Source of the DNA: Glycine soja
Taxonomy: Eukaryota > Streptophyta > Magnoliopsida > Fabales > Fabaceae
Direction of reading: 5' to 3'
DNA length: 64,000 nt
Assembly (NCBI RefSeq): GCF_004193775.1
Contig: NC_041008.1
Coordinates: 6,402,731 to 6,466,730, forward strand
Under the pieces are notes generated by a model. The model was not told the DNA's origin. It saw only the letters and a list, made by a program, of their open reading frames with translations, and did no database searches. Positions within the stretch are counted from its first letter, which is position 1; the number at the start of each line of letters is the position of its first letter. This document shows, one piece after another, positions 38,740 through 50,609 of the stretch. The translations under genes and the position numbers were made by a program.

Positions 38740-40338
38740 ATGGAAACTTGCACGGCTCTGTTGTTTTTAACGGCCATCACAGCATACTTGATATGGTTCA
38801 CGTTCATCTCACGGTCGCTGAAGGGTCCACGTGTCTGGGCCTTATTGGGCAGTCTCCCGGGCCTCATTGACAACTGTGACCGCATGCATGACTGGATCTG
38901 CGACAACCTACGCGCGTGTGGCGGCACGTACCAGACATGCATCTGTGCAATCCCCTTCCTCGCCAAGAAGCAGGGTCTCGTGACTGTCACGTGCGACCCG
39001 AGGAACTTAGAGCACATACTCAAGACACGCTTCGACAATTACCCTAAAGGCCCCACGTGGCATGCTGTCTTTCATGATCTGTTGGGTGATGGGATCTTTA
39101 ACACCGACGGTGACACGTGGCTGTTCCAGCGCAAGACAGCTGCGCTGGAATTCACTACCCGAACGCTGCGCCAAGCCATGGCTCGGTGGGTGAGCCGAGC
39201 TATCAACCGGCTCTGCTTGATTCTTAAGAAAGCTAAAGATCAAGCAGAGCCGGTTGATCTTCAAGATTTGATGCTTCGGCTCACTTTTGATAACATTTGT
39301 GGTCTCGCTTTTGGGCGAGACCCACAAACTTGTGTGTTGGGTCTGTCAGATAACCGATTTGCCACGGCTTTTGACCGAGCCACCGAAGCCACGTTACAAC
39401 GGTTCATTTTGCCTGAGGTGTTGTGGAAGGTTAAGAAATGGCTTCGGCTTGGACTGGAAGTGAGCTTGAGCCGAAGCCTTGTCCATGTGGAGGACCATTT
39501 GTCAAATGTTATTGAGAAACGCAAGGTGGAGTTGTTGAGTCAACAAAAAGATGGTACTCTTCATGATGACTTGTTGACTAGGTTTATGAAGAAAAAGGAA
39601 TCCTACACGGACAAGTTTCTCCAACATGTGGCGTTGAATTTTATCCTAGCTGGACGTGACACTTCATCGGTGGCATTGAGTTGGTTTTTTTGGTTGGTGA
39701 TTCAGAATCCTAAGGTGGAAGAGAAAATTCTACGTGAAATTTGTACAATCCTAATGGAGACACGTGGTGATGATATGGCAAAGTGGTTGGATGAACCATT
39801 GGACTTTGAGGAAGTTGACCGTTTGGTTTATCTCAAGGCTGCATTGTCGGAGACACTAAGGTTGTACCCTTCAGTGCCGGAGGATTCAAAGCATGTGGTG
39901 GCCGACGACGTGCTGCCGGACGGAACATTCGTGCCGGCGGGTTCATCGGTGACATATTCGATATATTCGGCGGGGAGGTTGAAGTCCACGTGGGGTGAGG
40001 ATTGCATGGAGTTTCGCCCTGAGAGGTGGTTGTCATTGGATGGAACAAAGTTCATCATGCATGATTCTTTCAAGTTTGTGGCATTCAATGCTGGTCCAAG
40101 GATATGTTTGGGGAAGGATTTGGCTTACCTGCAGATGAAGTCAATTGCTGCGGCGGTGCTGCTCCGGCACCGCCTTGTGCTGGTGCCCGGCCACCAGGTA
40201 GAGCAAAAGATGTCACTCACTCTGTTCATGAAAAATGGGCTCAAGGTCAATGTGCATGAGAGGGATTTGAGAGGGGTTATCACAAGTATTAAAAAGGAAA
40301 GGGAGGAAGATGTTGATTTGAGAAGTAACGAAAGTTAG
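38740..40338 (+). CDS. CYP86A: Cytochrome P450 CYP86A, fatty-acid omega-hydroxylase
   Basis: A single uninterrupted reading frame of 532 codons, as usual for intronless CYP86A genes. The enzyme sits in the ER membrane and uses NADPH-P450 reductase and O2 to oxidise the terminal methyl group of C16/C18 fatty acids, giving omega-hydroxy acids for cutin and related polyesters. Visible marks are an N-terminal hydrophobic anchor ([20 protein letters not shown]), the oxygen-binding I-helix AGRDTSS (304-310), the K-helix ETLR (E371, R374), and the haem loop [10 protein letters not shown] with the haem-ligand Cys456. Length fits CYP86A2/CYP86A8. Neighbours PHT4;4 and GPAT8 match the surroundings of Arabidopsis CYP86A2 (ATT1), and BRM those of CYP86A8 (LACERATA), so it is probably orthologous to that pair. 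The 5' half of the CDS is much more GC-rich than its surroundings and has strong local hairpins. The family call is near certain; the exact substrate is inferred. Confidence 0.96.
   Translation: METCTALLFLTAITAYLIWFTFISRSLKGPRVWALLGSLPGLIDNCDRMHDWICDNLRACGGTYQTCICAIPFLAKKQGLVTVTCDPRNLEHILKTRFDNYPKGPTWHAVFHDLLGDGIFNTDGDTWLFQRKTAALEFTTRTLRQAMARWVSRAINRLCLILKKAKDQAEPVDLQDLMLRLTFDNICGLAFGRDPQTCVLGLSDNRFATAFDRATEATLQRFILPEVLWKVKKWLRLGLEVSLSRSLVHVEDHLSNVIEKRKVELLSQQKDGTLHDDLLTRFMKKKESYTDKFLQHVALNFILAGRDTSSVALSWFFWLVIQNPKVEEKILREICTILMETRGDDMAKWLDEPLDFEEVDRLVYLKAALSETLRLYPSVPEDSKHVVADDVLPDGTFVPAGSSVTYSIYSAGRLKSTWGEDCMEFRPERWLSLDGTKFIMHDSFKFVAFNAGPRICLGKDLAYLQMKSIAAAVLLRHRLVLVPGHQVEQKMSLTLFMKNGLKVNVHERDLRGVITSIKKEREEDVDLRSNES
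39202..39258. repeat. Perfect 20-bp inverted repeat inside the CYP86A coding sequence
   Basis: Bases 39202-39221 and 39239-39258 are exact reverse complements separated by 17 nt. The region codes for residues around [10 protein letters not shown]...DQAEPVD. In the mRNA it can form a 20-bp stem. Confidence 0.95.
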
Positions 40339-41342
40339 TGTGGTGTTCAATAGATGAAGCAGAGGGTGTTGGAGGTTTTTGAATGTGGAGACAGGTTCAA
40401 ATGAGAAAAATTCAGACCCTGGGGCTTTAGCTTATAGAACAAGAGAACATAATTTCCTTTTAAGAAAAGGGTATATTCAGAGTATTTATAATTCTTATGA
40501 TAAATTGTGGATGGATTCTTTTTCCAGGGTCATGGGATGGATGATTGCTTTCTCAATCCATCGTTCCTTGTAGAATCCTTGCAAATATTCATTGTATTCT
40601 TTATTTCTTGTCGGTTTTGATGTTTCTATTTAATTTTACTGGTGGTGAGAGCTAAACTCACATTTCACAATGTTGAATGTTGATGTTCATAAAAGAATGC
40701 CTTACGTTTTATGAAAGTATAATGATCGGATTTGACTCTTTTGTCATATATAATGGATGATGCTTAAGTGGTAGTGGTATACTCAAAAACTGCAAAATTT
40801 AGCTTTACAGTTCATCTGCATTTTTTGGTGAATATTCATCTGTGATTTTAGATTCTGTTTCCAGGATCCTTGCCTATGACAATGAAATTGAAATGCACAA
40901 ATTGAACCAGTAGTAAAAGTAAATATACTGATGTCTTTTGTTAGGGGACATTGAATCAGAAAACTGTGCGACCAATTTTCTCAGCCATGTATGATGAAGA
41001 AGCAGAGTTGGCCATATAACATGTATTTTAACTTTAAGCATAAGTATGCTTGAGTTATATAAGTGGACATTATCCACCATCTATACAGAAACCATTTAGA
41101 TCATGGGACAAGACATTTGCAAAAGGTGCCTAGTTAATCCAAGATTTCTAGATAAAATGTAAAGGCTTTCAGCTATTTGATCAAAAACTTTGATGGTTGC
41201 TCTCTTCGATTTCTGCAGGCTGCTTTTACGCTTCCAAGCGCTTGACAAATTTGGTCATTGATTTTGTTCCATCTTTCTTTTTTTTCCTTTTAAACTTGTA
41301 TGGCTTATATAGCATACACCTTCATTGACAGCATTACATTCT
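40339..41342. other. Convergent 3' region between CYP86A and PHT4;4
   Basis: About 1 kb separates the stop codons of the two converging genes. It must contain both 3' UTRs. No other coding sequence is supported; 40379-40573 (+) is an open frame within the likely CYP86A 3' UTR. Confidence 0.75.
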
Positions 41343-44300
41343 TCAGTCAAGAATTTTCTCTCCGGTTGAAAAGATATTCCAGACCAATGTGCCTATTATG
41401 TACAGTGCAACAGCAACCTTAAAAACATCATCCCAAGAACCTGCACAGTAAGTACATCGCTTATAAGTGAATTACCATTAAGAAAAAGGTATAGACATCT
41501 GAATGCAAGTGCAGCATTCTTACCTCGTTGGAGTATGTATCCAGTTGCAGCTGTACCAAAGACACCAGCAAGCACTCCTGCAGTATTTGATAGTCCCAGC
41601 AATACTCCCTGAAATTTAAAATAGTTAACATTCTTGTAGAAACATGTTAAATGAAAAAAAACAAAACGACCAGAAACTTGTAATGGAAAATATGTCTCAG
41701 GATTTCAATGCATGTAGAGACATCTTGAATGAATAAATAATTAAATCGTCATGGTACTTGCATAACATATTGACAATCAACAAGTTAACGGTACTTGTGA
41801 ATGACTTCATTAATCATGAAACAAATTAGAAGTGCCATAGATTGTTGAAGTGGTTGACTCAATGACACTTTTTTCCGGGAAATTTTAAAGTAGAACAATT
41901 TTAGCTTCAATTCTGCTAATTAGGATCCAAAAACTTGAGGTTCACTTTGCAATAGGTGTCACCAAATACAACTCGAGCAAAGAAGACTGTTAACAGTCCT
42001 TGGTATTTACAATTATCAACCAGTTCATTGCTAGTTAAAAAAAATGTTATGAATTATGAAAAGAGAAAACACTCTTAAACTATATTTGACAGTTAATATC
42101 TTGGATTCTTGGTTCGTGAAAATTAAAATAGCAGTAACTCACAGCATAGCGTGGTCCAATGTCTTGGTGATTGGAATATAGACCAGATTGTGAGAATGCA
42201 TCAGATCCCTGTAAAGGAAATAACAGATTATGGTTTATATTAGGTAACTTTATATACATTTAAAACTTGCCAAATCATGTTTTCGAAGATATATATTAAT
42301 CTAGCTCTAACCTGACTGCAAGCCATACAAAGTACTGCCATGGCAGGTGTTTTCACATGGCTTAGCTGTGTAAGAAAAAATGCAGGACCCAGAAACCCGA
42401 TCGATTGCATAATCTGTCAAAATAGGAAATTTTTAAAGCAAAATCATTTTAATGGGTGAAAAGGGAAAATGAATCAGTCCAGATCTCAATAGCCTTTACT
42501 TGATGGTTTAACCAGAATATTATTTATCTTGGACAATTACTTGAAAAAATTCACAACAAAATTGTTTCTACTAAGGACTGAAATAAATGTCCCTGTACTA
42601 TTATTTGATTTAAAAAATTCATTAACAGCAATTTATTTTATTAATCAAGATTATCTTCATTAAGGGCCAGTAACTATCTTACCTTTCGAACAGAGGTTAT
42701 GGAAAGGCCTTTGCTCACAAGTGTATCAGCAATCCAGCCTCCTATATTTGCAAAAATAGCCATGGTTAACCATGGCAGGACACAAAATAGCCCAGATTCA
42801 GTGAGATTGAACTTCAGAACCTGAGAAAATGACCTGTTAGTTAATTCATTAAATGGACAAAATATTTCATGCAAACTTTTCTCTGTCAGTTTCTCTATGA
42901 TCACCTGATCATTCAAGCTATAGATCAAGACAATCACATTTTAGATGTAATATGATAATATCAGCAGTTAGAGTGAAGCAAAATTTAATTCACGTGTCTT
43001 TAGAGTAATTACCAAGAAATATAAATAGGTGTCTTCACAGGACTTGAGTTTAACTGAGTTGAAAGTAAGCAGTAAGACATACTTTAACATCAAGAAGTTC
43101 CAAATAACAAACATTTTTATCTTTAGACACAATTAAGCAGTCAATTAAAGAACAACTTGATATAAAACAATGGGGGCAATGTATCGTACAAATCCTACAA
43201 GTTTCACGCAAACCAGACCAGCATTATGTGGACAGTTTGATGGGTATCCCCCACCAACCTCCATAGGTGAAAAAATTATATGATGTAATTGATCTACAGA
43301 TAAAAATAAACTACAATTTATAAATTATGGATATCAGCATTGTGGTTCCACTCTTGCTCACAAAGATTTGACATATTATAGATACATTGTCAAGGACATG
43401 TATATTCTAAAAGGTTAGAAATCATTTATGAATTCTGCAAAAAAAAAAAAGAAGACTTATAAACAGCAAGCACCTGATTGTAGTAGGTAGGCATCCAGGT
43501 TAATAGAATAAATGTCCCCCAATTATGGCAGAAGTGAGAGATTATTAAAGCCCAAACAGGTGCTTTTGATAAAATTAATTTCCAAGGAATAACTGATACA
43601 GGTTCTTTTGATACATTGCCTCCAAGTATGAGCTTCTTCTCTTCTGCCCCAAGATCCGGGTCTTCTTTTGGTGAGCTGTATGCCTGGAAGGACCCAACAG
43701 AAGGGAATATATATGAGAATCAAGTTGCTCAGAAGGAACTAGAAAGTTCCCTTCACATTTATAATTTATAAATATGGTGGTCAAAGCTAAGGTGTTGCTA
43801 CAAAATAAAATTCCCAAGATATTGTGCACGAAAACTGATTTACTCATATATCCAGTCAATGCAACATTAATTCATTATTACTTACAGAAACATAACAATG
43901 AATTCATATGTTATGCAACACTTCATGAAGCAGTCCCTTAAAAAATCAGCACAAAACATGAAAATATACTCCATTGGTTGGAAAATAGAAAGGCCTAGTA
44001 CCTCTCAAAACATTCTTACAACCAGAAACAGATATATAAAGTAGATTTCAACGAAATTATGCAAAAGATGACTTACTTTACTCAACCATAAAACAAACCA
44101 GATACTTCCAAGGGATCCAAATGAATAAAACACCGATGGCCACCCAAATTTCTGGATTAGGATAGGCGAGAATGCCAAGCCAGTGACAGAACCAAGGTAC
44201 ATGCCACTATACACTAGCGCTAGTGATCTGCTTCTCTCTGACACTGGAATCCATTTGGAAAGTATATTATTCATTGCAGGCATCGCAACACCCTGAAAAC

Positions 44301-46995
44301 AAAGAATCAGCATAATTTGTTGGCAAATTGTAGAAGGAAAAATCATTTCTATTCTAGGCATAGACTTGACCACTCCAATAAGAAAATATATTTCATCTGA
44401 TCAAAGCAAACATAATGAGGGGGAAATTATATGTTATATTGTTTATCTATGTTATCTCAACTATGTATCTTTCTATATCACTTTCGGAGTATGCTTGGGG
44501 TGGCGGGTGGGAGTCAGGAGTCATGGAACTATGCCCTCAGATTAGTTTTCCAAGTTTTTCTTCTTGCTTAATGGCTAGGAGAATAGAAGCATTTTTTAAT
44601 ACTTGATTACTTGAAATTCCTAGTAAAAACTGGCAATTTATTTTGTGCAACAAAAAAAAAATTATGTACAAGTGAGCATATGATAAAGACTCCAAATAGA
44701 TGAAGAAATAATAGTATACTTATAGAATGGACCAACCTCCCCAATTCCCATGAAGGCACGCATAATAAGAAGACATGGCAACCCAAGTTTTGCAGCAATA
44801 GGTGTTAAAACTGTTGCAATTGACCACCAGACAACTCCAAAACCTAGTACTAGCTTCCCACCAAGTTTGTCTGCCCATATGCCACCAATGATCTAAACCA
44901 AAAAAAAAAAAGCATGCAGTCAATATGAAAGTAATGTCATTAGAACCTTTTATGCAAGCTGGAGAAATGAAGAGACAGTTTGAAGATCAGAACATGCTGA
45001 GATTGCTAGCATATACTATTTAAGAACATTATATGTTATGGCATGTTCAACCAGCAGTGGTTCTTAAATGCTTACTTGAAGACTAATAATGAAACCAATT
45101 TCTTGTTAAGCTAACATGTTTTGCATATATCAGAAACACCTGAGTAAGTAGATAACCCCAGAAAAAAGATGATTGAATTAGGCCAACTGTTGCACTGTTC
45201 CAGTTGAATTCTTGTGACATTGGAAGTATTGCTATGCTCATATTTACCTGAAAAATATAATGGAAACGTAAAGTATATCAGTCAGGAACATCAGTAACAT
45301 TAGGACATTAGGTTAATATGGAAATTTAGAAACAATCAAATTTACAGTAAGCCTTTGATATCATTGGAGGATGAAGCTTAATAATAACTTCCACAAAATA
45401 CTTTATCAAATTAAATAAATATATAACTCCTGCAAAACAAAGGTGGAGTTTTGAAAACAGAAACTCTATCTACAAACATTTGATCTTTTCTATTTTTAGT
45501 TTGTTGATAGTATAAAGAAACAAACTAAGGTACTAGGACTAGTGATGAATGGGAACACTTTATTTTCTATTTCAAGTGTTAGAGCACTAACCCTTACTTA
45601 TATTAGTTATAATCCTAACTGATAAAGGAAACAAATCATGATAAGATAAGGAAATATGGTAACCAATCCTAAGAAATAAGGAGAAAATAGGAAAACTAAT
45701 CCTAGAGGATAATTTAAGGTATTTTTATTTATTCTAACAAAACCCTGCAATGACAAATTGACAATCAATTGAATATAACGGAAGGAATATGAGACATGGA
45801 AAACATGAACATGTAAATCATAATTGATAGCATAAATACCACAAAAAGTGACTCACACGATCCATGTTACACAGAAGAAATGCTGTAAAACACAGCAGTA
45901 CAATAACCCAGCGCTTAGGAAACTGCTGCCACCAAGGTGATGCTCTTCCTTCCAAAAGAATGGCTTCTCCAGTCCCTTCAGTTGATTGCAGTGGATCCAT
46001 CTTTGTTTCTGAAATGTCATACTCCTCAGACTTGTAACAAACACGGAACTTATTTGTTTTACCAACTTCAGTTTGTGCATGCTTTCTTTTGCTCAAACCA
46101 AGTCGATATACTTCCCCATGTCCAACATTGTTGGTGCCATAAGGAGCTGAGCAAAGGAAGGAACAACGACTTCTTCCACTAGCCTTTAGTTTAAAGTTGC
46201 ACTGACTGGACTGCTGGGATACAAGAGAACGATGCTCCCCTTTGTTGTTGGATGTTTGCATTTGTTTTGAAACTCTCTCTTCCAATGGCAAATACATCTT
46301 ATGCTGCCATCTTGGAAAGGGATCCTTAGCAACAGATACACCAGAAATAGAAATTCCCCCTCTTTGAACGGATATATCCTTTCCCGATCTATATACATTT
46401 CCTGCAAATAACAAACAATTGGCTAAAATTTCTTCATGTTTTTTTGGTGAGGCCTCATACTTTGCAACAGTCATCATCAACATAATCCAAGCTCAGAGGC
46501 TTTCAAGAAAACCAAACAAACATCCAACTTAACTAAATAAAGAGTTTAATTGTCATACACGGTCAACCAACTAAAAATCATCCTACTCTGATATTACAAT
46601 GATACGTGATTAAATGACAGTATAAAACCATTTCCAGTATCCGTGCATTTAAATTAAATTCATAAAAACATAAGTATATATTACCAAAATTTACATTTAT
46701 TATTGTTCATAAGTAAATATATATACCAAAACTAGTATCTCAATCCATGAAAAATGAAAATTATTACCTAAGCCTCTGAGCTAAATCCCTTTATACTAAA
46801 TGCATGTAATTTCCACCAAAATACATTCCTTCAGACTGAATTACGAACTAGCAACAAATCCAACCGTATCCGGAAACAAGCAATTCAGAAAATCCATGCA
46901 GCTAGCGAAAATGAAAAAGAAGGAATAAGTGAGCGTGAACCTGAGGCAAAGAAGGAAGCGAAGTTGCGGTTTGAAATTAAACCAGTCATAGTCAT
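41343..46995 (-). CDS. PHT4;4: Plastid anion transporter, PHT4;4/ANTR2 type (MFS)
   Basis: Major-facilitator carrier of the SLC17-like PHT4 family. Arabidopsis PHT4;4 is in the chloroplast inner envelope and carries ascorbate (and phosphate) with Na+ or H+. Eleven coding exons join in frame: 46995-46941, 46401-45857, 45247-45140, 44892-44737, 44292-44077, 43683-43474, 42820-42683, 42413-42312, 42208-42143, 41608-41524, 41440-41343. The product is 592 aa. The first about 180 residues lack long membrane segments, start MTMTGLISNRNFASFFASG and are Ser/Arg/Lys-rich, as in a transit peptide plus linker; I recall Arabidopsis PHT4;4 as about 540 aa, so this extension is long. Membrane segments begin at RWVIVLLCFTAFLLCNMDR (182-200). 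The conserved MFS loop GGIWADKLGGK is at 239-249. All introns are GT-AG. A second ATG two codons on could also serve. Position between CYP86A and GPAT8 matches AT4G00370. Family is very sure; the PHT4;4 assignment is strong. Confidence 0.93.
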
Positions 46996-47237
46996 TGGTG
47001 AAGCTGTAGGTAGAGAGAAAGATAAGATAAGAAGGTGTTAGAACTTCAAAGTTCAAAGTGCAGAACGACGACGTTTCTTGTTCTCTTCTGCTCTCAGCTC
47101 AGAGGATAAGCAACGGCGCAGAACCTCTCTCCGTTCCTATTTGCAACTGTCACCTATTTTTTCAAGCTTTTTTTATTCCAATAATAATAAAATCCCAGTG
47201 ATGACGTTGTGACCAAGACAAAGGTGGTTGAGAGAGT

Positions 47238-47247
47238 GACACGTGGC
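47238..47247. promoter_or_regulatory. G-box / ABRE-like element upstream of PHT4;4
   Basis: GACACGTGGC contains the core CACGTG, followed by CGTCA at 47248-47252, about 245 bp upstream of the PHT4;4 start codon. bZIP and bHLH/PIF factors bind such G-boxes in light- and ABA-responsive genes. This would suit a light-regulated chloroplast transporter, but the functional link is inferred. Confidence 0.5.
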
Positions 47248-47299
47248 ACGTCATCCGGTGTCCAGAAAATACTATTTAGTGGAAATTGCTTCCTTAGGA

Positions 47300-48809
47300 C
47301 GTGGATATGTTGTACTGTTGGAGAAAGTGTTTTCACTTTCTTTTTTTTCTTTTTTTGTCTTCGTAACGAAGAAGTGCAGATATTCAAATACTAATGATTA
47401 TTATCTTGAGAAAATAATGGTATTTTTCATAGTCATGCCTGGAATATTCTGGCTCCTGACACATGAGCTCTTGAACAATGTCAAAAGTCATTTGTCATTT
47501 CCCTTTTGGAGAGAAAGGGAGAGATTTTGTCTAACATTTTTGTTATTTTAATTTTAACTTTGTTATATCAATTTTGATTTTGGAGTTTTATATATTTGAC
47601 AATAATTTAATTAAAATATATTATAGCGAGAAAATTTTATAAACTTTTATTTAATTAAAATTGTTAATTTTGTAATGTTGTTTAACATACATTTAGGATG
47701 ATTTATATTTAATTGGTAGTGGAAAAATCTTTTTAGTGACAGTGTATTAGAATAGGTTGTCATTTACCACCAAAAAAAATACACCAAACTTTAAGATTTT
47801 ATCATACATTTTTTTCATCTACAGGTTATTTCCTTTCATTTTATAGTTTGGAAGATTAACAAACAATTCATAAAATTATTAAGGATTATAATTAGTTTTA
47901 CAAGTATGATGGTTTTAATATGTTATAATTATTTCAATTAACAACAATTCATATAATTGTTAAAGATTATAAATTAGTTTTTCAATCATTAAGTAAGTTT
48001 GATTCCTTAAAAATTATAATATTTAACGAAATAAGTATTTTTTTTTAAAAAACATTAAGGAACAATAATCAAACATACGAGGATAGAAGAAATTTCTAAC
48101 TTTTTGTTACTCACAAAATTATATGGAACAATTTTTTGTCTCAAGTATAAAGTATTAAAAACACACATATTTATGTTTATATTTATTTAATAATAAAAAT
48201 AATAATAATTAAACAACATAATTATTTTGAAAAGGAAACACGACAAATTCATTAAATTTAATATCAAAGATAATTAATATTAAGTATTTTAATAAATTTT
48301 ATATTATTTTATTTGTGTTATTCATTACTCATCAAACAATGTATAAGATGAAAAATTATTTTATAACTTGTGTTTTTGTCTTATTTTATTCTTTTTTTCT
48401 ATCAAATATCATAATTTTTAACAAATCAAACCAATTTTAAAGATGGTATTTCCTTTGTTCTAAAATAATTATCATACTCTTAGATTATTTTACATAAAAC
48501 AAAAAATAATAATAAATAAAGAAAAAAGAATGATAATTTTATAAAATTAATCTTAATTACATCGTCATTAATTTATTTTTAGATTTTATAGTTAATCATT
48601 AATATATAAGGGATATAAATGAAAAAAGTAATTAATATTGCATTAAAAACTTAAAATAATAATTATTTTAGAATAATTTTTTTTAATTACATGAAAAATA
48701 TAATAAGAAAGAGGAAGTAATTAATTTTACAAGTACGATACATTAATTATTTTCTTTCACTTTTTTTAACCCACCATTCTTTTCTTTTTTTTTTTCCAGA
48801 GGGAAAAAA
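47300..48809. other. Intergenic DNA upstream of PHT4;4
   Basis: AT-rich sequence with no gene. It contains one MITE-like element and borders a retroelement relic. The ORFs at 47209-47551 (+) have no recognisable features. Confidence 0.65.
48447..48719. mobile_element. Stowaway- or Tourist-like MITE, degraded
   Basis: The left end TATTTCCTTTGTTCTAAAAT and the right end (opposite strand) TTACTTCCTC...TTCTAAAATAATTATTATT resemble the widespread plant MITE ends TACTCCCTCCGTTCTAAAAT. The right end appears interrupted by about 30 bp. There is no coding content. Confidence 0.5.
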
Positions 48810-49263
48810 ATATTTCATATCATTCAACATAGCATAATGAATACAACTTAAAATATGATAAAAGACATGAATGCTAGCAAAGAACAATGATGCTTTAGCA
48901 AACTTGTGAACAACAATGTTATCTTACAAAACTCACCAATGAGTTTCTGATAGGTTGTAAAATAGCTATGCTCTTATTAATTAGAAAGGATAAACTGCAG
49001 GCCAGCTCGATAGTTCATCTACTATTGGCCTGCAATCTGTTTTCAATCGATCACCATATTATGATAGTGAAGCTGTTGGATCCAAAGTAGCCTTGAAGTA
49101 GACCCCATGAGATCAGGTACACCACCTGGTTGCCAAAGAGTCTTTGCCTTTATGAAACTCCCATGTTCATTTCTGATACATAGGCCTATGTATCCAAAAC
49201 AGTGTTCATTGCCAAATACTGCTGCGTCAATGTTCAATTTCAGCGATCCTGCATTTGGTGGAA
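48810..49263 (-). pseudogene. Decayed RNase H-like domain of a non-LTR retroelement
   Basis: Reading the minus strand from 49263, the product starts PPNAGSLKLNIDAAVFGNEH and continues GYIGLCIRNEHGSFIKAKTL. This matches the plant RVT_3/RNase H pattern (K-x-N-x-D-A-A, then G-x-G-x-x-x-R-D-x-x-G). After a stop at 49043-49045 the homology continues with TDCRPIVDELSS, and then, past further stops and a frame change, with residues resembling VAHKLAKASLFF and a SCI motif. Such domains end LINE ORF2 proteins and also occur as small stand-alone plant genes. Several stops and the missing middle mark it as dead. The RNase H call is strong on pattern; the parent element is not determined. Confidence 0.75.
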
Positions 49264-50609
49264 TCTATACTAGAGCAGATTAATTGATTGAGAGGTGGGG
49301 GAAGGATGATTATGAAAATTCTCATTTCTGTTAAAATTCTCATTATGAAAACTCACCATTCTTTTAATACCAATAATATTTGAACATGTCAATCAATAAT
49401 TTAAAATATTTTTTCAAATAAATGAACATTTAATATTTAATTGAGTTTAATGATTATTTATTATAAAATAATTTTACATATAATTATAAAAATTAACAAA
49501 TTTATTATATATGATAATTGATAAATTGGATGACAATAGGTAAAATTATTTTATACTAATATATTATCGGTGCATAATTTTTTTCAATTTAATTTATATA
49601 TTATTTCATTATAATTATTTCCATTTTAAATTGAGTTATGTAAAAAATGTTTTCCATATTAATTATTTTCTTAAATATATGAATTGTTGATTTATTTCAG
49701 CAAATGAATGACATTTTAAATTGTTTTCATAAACAATCATCAATTTTTAATTAACTATCCATTTTAAATGTTGGTTCAGCAAAATACTATTAAATTACTC
49801 AACCTATAACATCTAGGCATCAGGGAATTTCTTTGAAGAGTTTTGCCGACTAATTCACCAAACAACAGAAGTGATGTTTGAAAGATTCAAATTAACACTT
49901 AAATAAATTAACACCCATAAAAAAGTGAAAGTTTCTTAATTACTAACTCCAACCCACGTTAATTTAGTCATTGTTGCATATAAGGCACAATAGCTCATAC
50001 AAGAGGTGATTGCTTAACCTAAACTTGAGTGATGATGTGTAGGCCTGTTTGGTGGGCTGCCTTGATAGAGAGAATATTTGCTAAGTTGCATACGGTTAAA
50101 AAATATGTCATGATAGGACGTATATAAAAATTTCAAACAGTGAATAACTTTTGCAATTTCAATTAATTGTTAGATTTAAAATTTTGTACTCGAGTTTATT
50201 CTAAATTTAATTTTATAACATAAACATTTAAATATAAATTATATCACTTTAAAATTAATTTAACCAAAAATAAAATAATCAAAGTTGTTTTAATTTAGAA
50301 TTAATTTTAAATTTAAAATCAATTTCAATTTTTTTTTCAACTTGAAATTAAAAATAAATTATAGATCAAGAATTAATTTTTCTAATGTGAAACCAGCACT
50401 TAGTTATAGTCCATAACAAAACCCCATCTCAAAAAGGGTGCACAAAAAATAATACCAATTGCTATTTGCTTACTAGCTAACCTTTTGATTTATCTTAACC
50501 CATCAACCATACTTGAAAAAATGAAATTAGTTTTTACTTTTTTCTTCTTCTTATATCAATCAACTCCCAAAACATGCAATCAAACCAAAGCAACCCCTGA
50601 TTCACCATC
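49264..50609. other. Intergenic DNA, 3' flank of GPAT8
   Basis: AT-rich, no gene seen. The part nearest 50609 should include the GPAT8 3' UTR. Confidence 0.65.
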
